DNA of 64,000 nt from Clavibacter nebraskensis NCPPB 2581 (GTDB lineage Bacteria > Actinomycetota > Actinomycetes > Actinomycetales > Microbacteriaceae): assembly GCF_000355695.1 (NCBI RefSeq), contig NC_020891.1, positions 2,108,001-2,172,000 on the forward strand. The letters run 5' to 3'. Below the pieces are notes generated by a model that saw only the letters and a list, made by a program, of their open reading frames with translations, had not been told where the DNA came from and searched no databases. Positions 35,497-43,805 of this stretch are shown in pieces; within the stretch, counting starts at the first letter, position 1; every line of letters starts with the position of its first letter. Both the position numbers and the translations under genes were made by a program.

Positions 35497-36525
35497 CTAG
35501 GCGCTCTTCTTCTCGGCGGCCGGCTCCTTCGCGGTCCCGGACTTCGCGGCCGGCTTCTTCGCCGCGGTCGACTTCGCGGATGCCGTCTTCGTCTTCGACG
35601 CCGTCTTCGGCTTCGCGGCCGCCTTCTTCGCGCTGCTCGGCTTCGCGGGTGCGTCGTCCTCGTCGTCGGACGCCGCCGCCTTCCCCTTCTTCGCGGCCGG
35701 CTTCCGCGCCGGCGCCTTCCTCGCCCCGGATCCCCCGCCCCGGCTCCGCTCGATGCTCCTCTTCAGCGCGTCCATGAGATCCAGCACCTCGCCGCCCGCG
35801 TCCTCGTCGTCCTCGGACTCGCCGAAGGTCGCGTCGGTGTCGAGCGAGTCGCCCTGCGCGAGCTTCGCGTCGATGAGGGTCTTCAGCTGCTCCTGGTACT
35901 CGTCGCTGAACTTGGACGGGTCGAAGTCCTCCGCGAACCCGTCCACGAGCTGTGCCGACATCTTGAGCTCCCGCGGCGAGATCTTGGGCGCCGCGTCGAG
36001 CGACGGGAAGTCGGCCTCGCGCACCTCGTCGTCCCAGAGGAGCGTCTGGAGCATGAGCACGTCGCCGCGCACGCGGAGCGCCGCGAGCCGGGTGCGCTGA
36101 CGGAGCGTGACGTGCACGATCGCCGTGCGGTCGGTCTCCTGCAGCGTCCGGCGCAGGAGCGCATACGACTTGGGGCTCGAGGAGTCGGGCTCGAGGAAGT
36201 AGCTGCGGTCGAGCATCACGGGATCCACCTGGTCGCTCGGCACGAACTCCACGACGTCGATCTCGCGGCTCTTCTCCTCCGGCAGCGCGGAGAGGTCCTC
36301 CTCGGTGATCACCACGGTGCGGTCGCCGTCGTCGAACGCCTTGTCGATGTGGGCGTAGTCGACGACCTTGCCGCACACCTCGCAGCGGCGCTGGTACCGG
36401 ATCCGCCCGCCGTCGGCGTCGTGCACCTGGTGCAGCGGCACGTCGTGGTCCTGCGTCGCGCTGTAGACCTTCACGGGCACGTTGACGAGGCCGAAGGTGA
36501 CGGCGCCCTTCCAGATGGCTCTCAT
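35497..36525 (-). CDS. ku: Ku protein (non-homologous end joining)
   Basis: 342-residue bacterial Ku homodimer subunit that binds DNA ends and recruits LigD. It opens with MRAIWKGAVTFGLVNVPVKVYSA, the hallmark start, followed by the core beta-barrel and CEVCGKVVDY (paired Cys, possible metal or structural). After residue ~255 a long Lys/Ala/Ser/Pro tail (PAAKKGKAAASDDEDD, then alternating KKAAAKPK) resembles the extended basic tails of mycobacterial Ku, which bind DNA (family knowledge). ATG 36525. It faces ligD across a 37-bp gap, so both promoters overlap there. Confidence 0.97.
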   Translation of the reverse strand: MRAIWKGAVTFGLVNVPVKVYSATQDHDVPLHQVHDADGGRIRYQRRCEVCGKVVDYAHIDKAFDDGDRTVVITEEDLSALPEEKSREIDVVEFVPSDQVDPVMLDRSYFLEPDSSSPKSYALLRRTLQETDRTAIVHVTLRQRTRLAALRVRGDVLMLQTLLWDDEVREADFPSLDAAPKISPRELKMSAQLVDGFAEDFDPSKFSDEYQEQLKTLIDAKLAQGDSLDTDATFGESEDDEDAGGEVLDLMDALKRSIERSRGGGSGARKAPARKPAAKKGKAAASDDEDDAPAKPSSAKKAAAKPKTASKTKTASAKSTAAKKPAAKSGTAKEPAAEKKSA

Positions 36526-36562
36526 GGGTCCAGTGAACACCGGCCCGGTCCATGCTGGAGCG
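36526..36562. promoter_or_regulatory. shared ku-ligD divergent promoter gap
   Basis: Only 37 bp separate the ku and ligD start codons, so the two promoters must overlap or lie within coding ends. I see no clear consensus elements; leaderless or near-leaderless transcripts are plausible in this clade. Confidence 0.4.
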
Positions 36563-39067
36563 ATGGCGGGCGCGAAGCAGCAGGTGGAGGTCGAGGGGCG
36601 GCGGATCACGCTCACGAACCTCGACAAGGTGCTGTACCCGGCCACCGGCACGACCAAGGGCGACGTGATCGCCTACTACGCCGCCATCGCGCCGCACATG
36701 ATCCCGCACCTCCGCGACCGGCCCGTGACGCGGAAGCGGTGGGTCGACGGCGTCGGCACCGACGAGCACCCGGCGAAGATGTTCTTCCAGAAGGACCTCG
36801 ACGCCCACACGCCCGAGTGGGTGCTCCGCCGCGCGATCCAGCACCGCGACCACGCCAACGACTACCCGCTCGCGAACGACGTCGCGACCCTCACCTGGCT
36901 CGGGCAGATCGCCGCGCTGGAGCTGCACGTGCCGCAGTGGCGCTTCGGCCGCACGGGCGACGTGCGCCGGCCCGACCGGCTGGTGCTCGACCTCGACCCG
37001 GGCCCCGGCGCCGGCCTCCCGGAGTGCGTCGAGGTCGCGAAGGCCGCGCGCGCGATCCTCCGCGACATGGGCCTCGAGCCGTACCCGGTGACGAGCGGAT
37101 CCAAGGGCATCCACCTCTACGCCGCGCTCGACGGCAGCCACGACGCGGACGCGATCTCCGAGGTCGCGCACGAGCTCGCCCGCGCGCTCGAGGCCGACCA
37201 CCCCGACCTCGTCGTGAGCGACATGAGGAAGGCGCTCCGCGAGGGCAAGGTGCTCGTCGACTGGAGCCAGAACAACCCCGCCAAGACCACGGTCGCGCCC
37301 TACTCGCTGCGCGGGCGCTCCCGGCCGACCGTCGCCGTGCCCCGCACCTGGCGCGAGCTCGCGTCGCCGACACTCCGGCACCTGGAGCTGGACGAGGTGG
37401 TCGCGCGGATGCGGACGCGCGAGGATCCGCTCGCCCCCGTCGAGGAGGGCCACCGCGAGAGCCTCGAGCCGACGCGCGAGCGGCTCGCGGGATTCGCGCA
37501 CAAGGACGCGGACGCCGCCGGCGACCGGCTCGCGACCTACCGGTCCAAGCGCGACGCCGCGAAGACGAGCGAGCCCGTGCCCGCCGACGCGCCCGCGCCC
37601 AGCGATGGCAGCTCCTTCGTGATCCAGGAGCACCACGCCCGCGCGCTGCACTGGGACTTCCGGCTCGAGCACGACGGCGTGCTCGTGAGCTGGGCCCTCC
37701 CCAAGGGCGTGCCCACCGAGCACGGCACGAACCACCTCGCGGTGCAGACCGAGGACCACCCGCTGGAGTACGGGTCCTTCGAGGGCACCATCCCCGCGGG
37801 CGAGTACGGCGGCGGCGAGGTCACCATCTGGGACGCGGGCACCTTCGAGCTGGAGAAGTGGCGCGATGGGCACGAGGTCATCGCGACGCTGCACGGGCGC
37901 GGCCACGGCACCGGCATCGACGGGCCGCGCCGCTACGCGCTCATCCACACGGGCGGGCACGGGAAGGCCGACGCCAACTGGCTGATCCACCTGATGGAGC
38001 CGGCGGACGCGCCCGCCGCGCACCACCCGAAGCCCGCGCGCCCCGCCGCGCTCGCGAAGGCGGGCGGCCGCACGCGCGTCGGCGCCCGCCGGAAGGGCCG
38101 CGCCGCATTCGCCGCCGCGCCCATGCTCGCGACCGCCGCCACCGGCGCCGGCCTCGACTCCGACGAGGAGTGGGCCGTCGAGATGAAGTGGGACGGCTAC
38201 CGCGCGATCGCCGCCGTCGCGGACGGCCGGGCGACCATCACGAGCCGCAACGGCGTCGACCTCACCGCCGCCTTCCCCGAGCTCGCCGATCTGCCCGACC
38301 AGCTCGCCGCCGACGCGGTGCTCGACGGCGAGATCGTGGTGCTGGGCGACGGCGGCCGCCCCGACTTCGGCCTCCTGCAGACGCGCCTCGGCCTCACCGG
38401 CGAGAAGGACATCGCGCGTGCGCGGAAGGCCGCGCCCGTGCACCTCATGCTCTTCGACGCGCTCGCGATCGGCGACCGCGTGCTCGTCGGCGAGCCGTAC
38501 CGGGAGCGCCGCGCCGCGCTCCTCGACGCGGTCACGTCGCCGGGCCGCGGCCGGATCCAGGTCCCGCCCGCATTCGACGGCGACCTCGACGGGGCGCTCG
38601 CCACGAGCCGTGAGCTCGGCCTCGAGGGCGTCGTCGCCAAGCGCGTCGACGCGCCCTACGAGTCGGGCCGGCGGTCGAGCGCCTGGATCAAGATCAAGCA
38701 CCATCGCGCGCAGGAGGTGGTGGTCGGCGGCTGGCGCCCCGGATCCGGCAGCCGGTCCTCCGGCATCGGCTCGCTGCTCGTCGGCGTCCCCGGCCCCGAC
38801 GGCCTGATGTACGCGGGCCGCGTCGGCACGGGCTTCACCGAGCGCGACCTCGCCGACGCCCTGCGCCGGTTCCGGCCGCTCGCGCGGAAGACGAGCCCCT
38901 TCGCCGACGTGCCCGCCGCCGAGGCCCGCGACGCGCACTGGATCACGCCCCGCCTCGTCGGCGAGGTCGAGTTCGCCGAGTGGACCTCCACCGGCCGCCT
39001 CCGCCAGGCGTCGTGGCGCGGCTGGCGGCACGACAAGTCGCCGGACGAGGTCGTGCGCGAGGACTGA
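36563..39067 (+). CDS. ligD: multifunctional ATP-dependent DNA ligase LigD
   Basis: 834-residue NHEJ enzyme with order polymerase, phosphoesterase, ligase, the mycobacterial arrangement (polymerase first). Polymerase/primase: VLDLDPG catalytic Asp pair at about residue 135. Phosphoesterase: starts near residue 349, SSFVIQEHHARALHWDFRLEH, with the catalytic His residues and TEDHPLEYGSFEG. Ligase: nucleotidyl-lysine motif EMKWDGYRA at about residues 539-547, with LDGEIVVL, LGLEGVVAKR and WIKIKHHR. ATG 36563 begins the protein; the frame is open further 5' but unlikely to be used. Divergent from ku with 37 bp between starts. Confidence 0.98.
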   Translation: MAGAKQQVEVEGRRITLTNLDKVLYPATGTTKGDVIAYYAAIAPHMIPHLRDRPVTRKRWVDGVGTDEHPAKMFFQKDLDAHTPEWVLRRAIQHRDHANDYPLANDVATLTWLGQIAALELHVPQWRFGRTGDVRRPDRLVLDLDPGPGAGLPECVEVAKAARAILRDMGLEPYPVTSGSKGIHLYAALDGSHDADAISEVAHELARALEADHPDLVVSDMRKALREGKVLVDWSQNNPAKTTVAPYSLRGRSRPTVAVPRTWRELASPTLRHLELDEVVARMRTREDPLAPVEEGHRESLEPTRERLAGFAHKDADAAGDRLATYRSKRDAAKTSEPVPADAPAPSDGSSFVIQEHHARALHWDFRLEHDGVLVSWALPKGVPTEHGTNHLAVQTEDHPLEYGSFEGTIPAGEYGGGEVTIWDAGTFELEKWRDGHEVIATLHGRGHGTGIDGPRRYALIHTGGHGKADANWLIHLMEPADAPAAHHPKPARPAALAKAGGRTRVGARRKGRAAFAAAPMLATAATGAGLDSDEEWAVEMKWDGYRAIAAVADGRATITSRNGVDLTAAFPELADLPDQLAADAVLDGEIVVLGDGGRPDFGLLQTRLGLTGEKDIARARKAAPVHLMLFDALAIGDRVLVGEPYRERRAALLDAVTSPGRGRIQVPPAFDGDLDGALATSRELGLEGVVAKRVDAPYESGRRSSAWIKIKHHRAQEVVVGGWRPGSGSRSSGIGSLLVGVPGPDGLMYAGRVGTGFTERDLADALRRFRPLARKTSPFADVPAAEARDAHWITPRLVGEVEFAEWTSTGRLRQASWRGWRHDKSPDEVVRED

Positions 39068-39165
39068 GCCCCGGCGGTGCACCCGCGCACCGGGTGAGGC
39101 GGACATTCCCATGCACGTTATGACCGCAACCGCGCCCGTCCACCCGCGCCCGATACGCTCGTGCC

Positions 39166-40044
39166 ATGAAGTTCGCCCACCTGCTCGCCGACGACGGCGT
39201 GACCCCCCGACTGGCCGCGATCGTCTCGGAGGGCCAGGCGCTCTTCCTCGACGAGGTGCTCGACGACTCCCCCCGCGACCTCCAGGACCTCATCGAGCGC
39301 GGCGACGACGAGATGGCGCGCGTCCGCGCCACCGTCGAGCGCGCCGTCGCCAGCCGCACCAGCACCACGCCGGTGGACGGCGTCACGCACGCCTCCGCGA
39401 TCCTCCGCCCGCCGGCCGTCTACGCCGTGGGCCTCAACTACTCCGCGCACGCCGAGGAGCTCAACATCACGAGCGCCTCCGCCCCCACCGTCTTCGCGCT
39501 CTGGCCGAACTCGCTCTCGGGCCACGAGGGCACCACGAGCTGGCCGCGCTCGCTCAGCGAGGAGGTCGACTACGAGGTCGAGCTCGGCGTCGTCATCGGC
39601 AAGGCCGCCCGCGACGTGTCCGTCGAGGACGCGCTCGACCACGTCTTCGGCTACACGGTCGTCAACGACATCACGGCCCGCAACCTGCAGTTCTCGGAGC
39701 AGCAGTGGAGCCGCTGCAAGAGCTTCGACGGCTTCTCCCCCACGGGTCCCGTCGTCGTCACCCGCGACGAGGTGCCGGATCCGCAGGACCTCCGCATCAC
39801 GACGGTCCTCGACGGCGAGACGGTGCAGGACGGCCGCACGAGCGGCATGGTCCGCACGGTCGCGCGCCTCGTCTCCTACCTCTCCACGTCGTCCACGCTG
39901 CAGCCGGGCACGCTCATCTCCACGGGCACGACGAGCGGCGCCGGCTACTCGCGCGACCCGCAGATCTTCCTCAAGGACGGCAGCACGGTCACGGTCTCCG
40001 TCGAGGGCATCGGCTCGCTCACGACGCACACGCGCATCCTCTGA
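39166..40044 (+). CDS. fumarylacetoacetate hydrolase family protein
   Basis: 292-residue FAH-superfamily enzyme; members hydrolyse or isomerise acylpyruvates and catechol meta-cleavage products with a divalent metal. Signature YAVGLNYSAHAEE (family N-x-x-x-H-A-x-E), and metal ligands Glu, Glu and Asp in EVDYEVELGVVIGKAARD and NDITARNLQ. The C-terminal LQPGTLISTGTTSGAGY is the usual family end. It is most like the single-domain ureidoglycolate lyase/acylpyruvase group. ATG 39166. The substrate cannot be assigned and no catabolic genes are adjacent. Confidence 0.92.
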   Translation: MKFAHLLADDGVTPRLAAIVSEGQALFLDEVLDDSPRDLQDLIERGDDEMARVRATVERAVASRTSTTPVDGVTHASAILRPPAVYAVGLNYSAHAEELNITSASAPTVFALWPNSLSGHEGTTSWPRSLSEEVDYEVELGVVIGKAARDVSVEDALDHVFGYTVVNDITARNLQFSEQQWSRCKSFDGFSPTGPVVVTRDEVPDPQDLRITTVLDGETVQDGRTSGMVRTVARLVSYLSTSSTLQPGTLISTGTTSGAGYSRDPQIFLKDGSTVTVSVEGIGSLTTHTRIL

Positions 40045-40073
40045 CGATCGGGGCCGCGCGTAGGCTCGATTGC

Positions 40074-40211
40074 ATGACCGACCAGCCTCAGGACCCGATC
40101 CACGACCACTCGATCCCGGAGGACGCCGACGTCTCGGCGCCCGACGCCGTGGATCCCGAGACGGACGAGCTGCACGACGCCACCGGCCGGAAGGGCGAGG
40201 AGGACGCGTAG
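40074..40211 (+). CDS. short acidic protein of unknown function
   Basis: 45 residues from ATG 40074, highly acidic with P-x-D-x repeats (IPEDADVSAPDAVDPETDEL) and a short basic-acidic end (GRKGEEDA). Predicted disordered. It lies 29 bp after the FAH gene and 43 bp before the YtxH-like gene, on the same strand. Too short for family recognition; coding status rests on the correct start, position and acidic composition. Confidence 0.5.
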   Translation: MTDQPQDPIHDHSIPEDADVSAPDAVDPETDELHDATGRKGEEDA

Positions 40212-40254
40212 CCGCTCCCGGACGATGCACGTCCGCCGCGTCTAGGCTCGACGC

Positions 40255-41238
40255 ATGATCAACCGTCTCCTCTTCCTCGCCGGCATCGGCACCGGATACG
40301 TCCTTGGCGCGCGCGCCGGGCGCAAGCGCTACGAGGGGATCGCGCGCACCTCCCGCTCCGTGTGGTCGAGCGAGCCCGTCCAGCGCGGCGTCCGCCAGGC
40401 GCAGACCGTGCTCGACGAGAAGGGCCCCGTCGTCGTCGAGCGCACCGTCGAGACCGCCCGCGAGGTCGCGGACTTCGTCGGCCACGCCGTCCAGGGCGCC
40501 GCCGTCGCCGTCGGCCGCACCGCGCACACCGTGGGCGAGCGCATCGGCACCACCACGCAGGACGTCGCGGGCCGCGTCGGCAGCACCACGCAGGACATCG
40601 CGGGCCGGGTCGGCGACACCGCCAAGGACCTCGGCACCCGCACGGCGGGCCAGACCAAGCACGTCGTCGACCGCGTCGGCCAGCAGGCCACCGAGGTCGG
40701 CCACCGCGTCGCCGAGACGTCCCAGGACGTGCGCGACCGCGTCGTCGAGACCGCCGAGGACCTCCGCGAGCGCGGCGAGGAGGCCGGCCGTCGCGCCGTC
40801 TTCACCGCGGCCGAGGCGCGCGACGAGGCGCTCGCGTCCTTCGACGACGAGGACGAGACCGGCCCCGTTGCGATCCCCCGTGACGGCGCCGCGCGCGCCG
40901 GCGAGAAGGACGCGTCCGCCGACGGCACCGAGGACGACGCGGACGAGGACCTCGACACGCTCGGCCCCGAGGACCTCGGCGAGGCGGGCGACGCGGACGA
41001 GCAGCCCGCCGGGGAGACGGCGGCACCCGCCCCGGCCCCCGCCCCCGCGAAGCCGAAGGCCGCCGCGAAGAAGGCCGCGTCGAAGCCGAAGGCGGCCCCG
41101 ACGCCGGCCGACGCCCCACACGTGCCGACCCCGGGCGACATCGCCGGATCCGTGCACCGCGAGGAGCCTCCGCACGCGGCCCCCGCCGACGACGCGACCG
41201 GCACCACCCCTGCCCGCACCTCGGGCGACGACGCCTGA
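40255..41238 (+). CDS. YtxH/LEA-like amphipathic repeat membrane protein
   Basis: 327 residues. The N-terminus (MINRLLFLAGIGTGYVLGARAG) is a YtxH-like membrane helix with a Gly-zipper look. Residues ~40-95 are helical and charged. From residue 96 there are eight uninterrupted 11-residue repeats (RIGTTTQDVAG, RVGSTTQDIAG, RVGDTAKDLGT and so on) ending near residue 183, the periodicity of LEA group 3 proteins and apolipoproteins. An acidic segment and a Lys/Ala/Pro-rich tail (AKPKAAAKKAA) follow. It probably lies along the inner membrane surface under stress; inference. No close functional relative recognised. A strong terminator follows. Confidence 0.8.
   Translation: MINRLLFLAGIGTGYVLGARAGRKRYEGIARTSRSVWSSEPVQRGVRQAQTVLDEKGPVVVERTVETAREVADFVGHAVQGAAVAVGRTAHTVGERIGTTTQDVAGRVGSTTQDIAGRVGDTAKDLGTRTAGQTKHVVDRVGQQATEVGHRVAETSQDVRDRVVETAEDLRERGEEAGRRAVFTAAEARDEALASFDDEDETGPVAIPRDGAARAGEKDASADGTEDDADEDLDTLGPEDLGEAGDADEQPAGETAAPAPAPAPAKPKAAAKKAASKPKAAPTPADAPHVPTPGDIAGSVHREEPPHAAPADDATGTTPARTSGDDA
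40540..40803 (+). repeat. eight tandem 33-bp units encoding 11-residue repeats
   Basis: Eight consecutive 33-base units in frame, each beginning with Arg and having hydrophobic residues at positions 2 and 9, with Thr/Gln/Glu/Asp/Lys between. Units diverge enough that this is old; there is no recent exact duplication except between the first two, which are nearly identical at the protein level. Confidence 0.8.
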
Positions 41239-41260
41239 CGCCGAGCACGACACCCGCACG

Positions 41261-41300
41261 CGACAGCGCGCCGCAGCCCTCGGGCCGCGGCGCGCTGTCG
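41261..41300. terminator. bidirectional terminator between YtxH-like gene and aspA
   Basis: 19-bp arms CGACAGCGCGCCGCAGCCC and GGGCCGCGGCGCGCTGTCG with one mismatch and a two-base loop centre, between convergent stops (41238 and 41316). Confidence 0.92.
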
Positions 41301-41315
41301 TGTTCCCAGGGCGCG

Positions 41316-42833
41316 TCAGTTGACGGCGCCGCCCTCCTCGGCCGCATGCGCGGCGAGCATCTCGGGCGTGATCACCGACATGGCCGCCGTCACGGGCTCG
41401 AGTCCCGACAGCCGGTCGGGCGCGAGGATCTTCTCCACCTGCGTCCGCGTCATGAGCCCCGCCTCGACCACGAGGTCCGGGATCGACGCGCTCGTCATCA
41501 GCGCCGTCTTCGCGAGGCTGGAGGACGCGGCGTAGCCGATGTAGGGCGTCAGCGCCGTCACGACGCCGACCGACGACTCCACCTGGGCCGCGAGCCGCTC
41601 GGTGTTCGCGGTGATCCCGTCGATGCAGTTCACGCGCAGCGTCTTCGCCGCGTTCCGCAGCCAGCTCAGCGACTGCAGGAGCGAGTGCGCGATGACCGGC
41701 TCGAACGCGTTGAGCTGCAGCTGCCCGCCCTCGGCCGCCATGGTCACCGTGACGTCGGCGCCCGCGATGGAGAACGCGACCTGGTTGACGACCTCGGGGA
41801 TCACCGGGTTCACCTTGCCGGGCATGATGCTCGACCCCGCCTGGCGCGGCGGCAGGTTGATCTCGCCGAGCCCCGCCTGCGGCCCCGACGACAGCAGCCG
41901 CAGGTCGTTGCAGATCTTCGACAGCTTGATGGCGCCGCGCTTGAGCGTCGAGGAGAGCGTCATGAACACGCCCGCGTCGCTCGTCGCCTCGATGAGGTCG
42001 CTCGCGGTCACGAGCGTGTAGCCCGTGATGGCGCTGAGGTGCCCGCGCACGGCGGCCGCGTAGTTCGGATCCGCCGTGATGCCCGTGCCGATCGCCGTCG
42101 CGCCGAGGTTGATTTCCGAGAGGAGCGGCACGAGCTCGCCGAGCCGCGCGTGGTCCTCGCCGAGCGTCGTCGCGAAGCCGTGGAACTCCTGGCCGAGCGT
42201 CATCGGCACGGCGTCCTGCAGCTGCGTGCGCCCCACCTTGAGCACCTGCGAGAACTGAGCGCCCTTCGCGAGGAACGACCGGCGCAGCAGGTCGAGCTCG
42301 TCGAGCGTCTGCAGCAGCGAGTGGATGAGCGCGACCTTGAGCGCGGTCGGGTACGTGTCGTTCGTCGACTGGCTGCGGTTCACGTCGTCGAGCGGGTGCA
42401 TGTGCTGGTAGTCGCCCAGCGCGTGGCCGGCCTTCTCGAGCGCGCGGTTCGCGATCACCTCGTTGGTGTTCATGTTGGTGCTGGTGCCGGCGCCGCCCTG
42501 GATCACGCCGACCACGAACTGGTCGTGCAGCTGCCCTGCGATGATCTCCGAGCAGACCTCGTCGATCTGCTTGGCCTTGCGGGCGTCCAGGACGCCGATC
42601 TGCACGTTGGCGCGGGCCGCGGCCTGCTTCACCTGCGCGAGGGCGATGACGAACTCCGGGTAGACGCTGAGCGGCCGGAGGCTGATGGGGAAGTTCTCGA
42701 GCGCGCGCGCCGTGTGGATCCCCCAGTAGGCGTCGGCGGGGACGTCGAGGCTCCCCAGGCTGTCGGTCTCGGTCCGGACGGGGTGGCCGTCCGGGGTCGG
42801 GATGCGGTCGTCGTTCGGGCTGGCAGGGGTCAT
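41316..42833 (-). CDS. aspA: aspartate ammonia-lyase
   Basis: Deaminates aspartate to fumarate and ammonia, a homotetramer of the fumarase/aspartase superfamily. Signature GSSIMPGKVNPV is intact, as are the substrate motifs GGAGTSTNMNTNEV (Thr/Ser oxyanion region) and VNRSQSTNDTYPTA. 505 residues, about 30 longer than usual, from a polar N-terminal extension (MTPASPNDDRIPTPDGHPVRTE). The GTNMN-type motif distinguishes it from fumarase FumC only with phylogeny, so FumC is the alternative. ATG 42833 with GGAGCC upstream. Monocistronic, with a strong terminator. Confidence 0.93.
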   Translation of the reverse strand: MTPASPNDDRIPTPDGHPVRTETDSLGSLDVPADAYWGIHTARALENFPISLRPLSVYPEFVIALAQVKQAAARANVQIGVLDARKAKQIDEVCSEIIAGQLHDQFVVGVIQGGAGTSTNMNTNEVIANRALEKAGHALGDYQHMHPLDDVNRSQSTNDTYPTALKVALIHSLLQTLDELDLLRRSFLAKGAQFSQVLKVGRTQLQDAVPMTLGQEFHGFATTLGEDHARLGELVPLLSEINLGATAIGTGITADPNYAAAVRGHLSAITGYTLVTASDLIEATSDAGVFMTLSSTLKRGAIKLSKICNDLRLLSSGPQAGLGEINLPPRQAGSSIMPGKVNPVIPEVVNQVAFSIAGADVTVTMAAEGGQLQLNAFEPVIAHSLLQSLSWLRNAAKTLRVNCIDGITANTERLAAQVESSVGVVTALTPYIGYAASSSLAKTALMTSASIPDLVVEAGLMTRTQVEKILAPDRLSGLEPVTAAMSVITPEMLAAHAAEEGGAVN

Positions 42834-42938
42834 GTGGAGGCTCCGTCGTCTCGTCGCTCGTGGCATGAGGTTCCCTCGACCCTACTAGCGGGCCCGCGCG
42901 CCGCCGAGGGCGCCCGGGCCCGCGGATAGGCTCGTCCG

Positions 42939-43790
42939 ATGCGCCGCTTCCTCGGGATCGACCTCGCCTGGGCGGAGGGCACGGCGGCCCGCCCGGCGCG
43001 CGAGACGGGGCTCGCGTGCATCGACGCGTCGGGTCGCGTGCTCGCGCTGGAGACGGCCCGCGGGATCGACGAGGTCGCCGCCTGGGTGGACCGCTGGCAG
43101 GGCCCCGGCGCGGTCGCCGCGGTCGACGGCCCGCTCGTCGTCGCCAACGCCACGGGCAGCCGCCTCGCCGAGAAGGAGGTCGCGTCCCGCTACGGGCGCC
43201 TCGGGATCTCCGCCTACCCGTCGAACCAGGGCCTGCCCGCGCAGGGCGCCGTCGCGCTGCGGCGGAGGCTGGAGGAGACGGGATGGGAGTACGACGACGG
43301 ATCCGACGCCGACCGCGACCCGGACGCCCGCACGATGCTCGAGTGCTACCCGTACACGACGCTCGTCGGCGCGCCCGAGCTCGGGTTCGCTGCCATGAAG
43401 CCGCGGTACAAGCGCCTCGCTCCCCTGCTCGCGACGGCCGACCGTCGGCCGCATCGCGCGGCCGAGTTCCGCATGGTGCTCGAGGCGGTCGCGGGGCTGG
43501 CGCACGCGGATCCGCCGCTCGTCGTCGCGACGCACCCGCGCGCGGCCGCGCTCGTCGCCGACGGCCCCGCGATCCTGGAGCGGCAGCACAAGCACCTCGA
43601 GGACCTGCTCGACGGCCTCATCTGCGCGTGGACCGCGTCGTACTGGGCGCGGCACGGGCGGACGCGCTCGCAGGTGCTGGGGGCGACGGATCCGGTGGTC
43701 GACGAGCGCGGGCGCCGCGGCACGATCATCGCACCGGCCCGGCCGCACCAGCGCGCGCCCGATGATCCGCTCTTCACGCCCGAGGAGTGA
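42939..43790 (+). CDS. DUF429 domain-containing protein
   Basis: 283 residues with the DUF429 architecture: RRFLGIDLAWAEG at the start (an RNase H-like first strand with acidic residue), VAAVDGPLVVANATGSRLAEKEVA, ECYPYTTLVGAPELG and the C-terminal DLLDGLICAWTASYWARHG. These proteins have an actin/RNase H-like fold of unknown function, sometimes predicted nucleases. ATG 42939 follows a 105-bp gap shared with divergent aspA. Convergent with the mannosyltransferase gene. Confidence 0.9.
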   Translation: MRRFLGIDLAWAEGTAARPARETGLACIDASGRVLALETARGIDEVAAWVDRWQGPGAVAAVDGPLVVANATGSRLAEKEVASRYGRLGISAYPSNQGLPAQGAVALRRRLEETGWEYDDGSDADRDPDARTMLECYPYTTLVGAPELGFAAMKPRYKRLAPLLATADRRPHRAAEFRMVLEAVAGLAHADPPLVVATHPRAAALVADGPAILERQHKHLEDLLDGLICAWTASYWARHGRTRSQVLGATDPVVDERGRRGTIIAPARPHQRAPDDPLFTPEE

Positions 43791-43805
43791 GCGCGACCGG
43801 ATGCG

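Noticed and set aside
35462-39112. 1216-codon minus-strand open frame across ku and ligD
   Set aside because: It runs antisense to ligD, whose domains are unmistakable, and out of frame with ku; it is a shadow.
40074-40211. Small acidic frame as an antitoxin
   Set aside because: No toxin-like partner is adjacent; the neighbour is the YtxH/LEA-like protein, so I left it as unknown.
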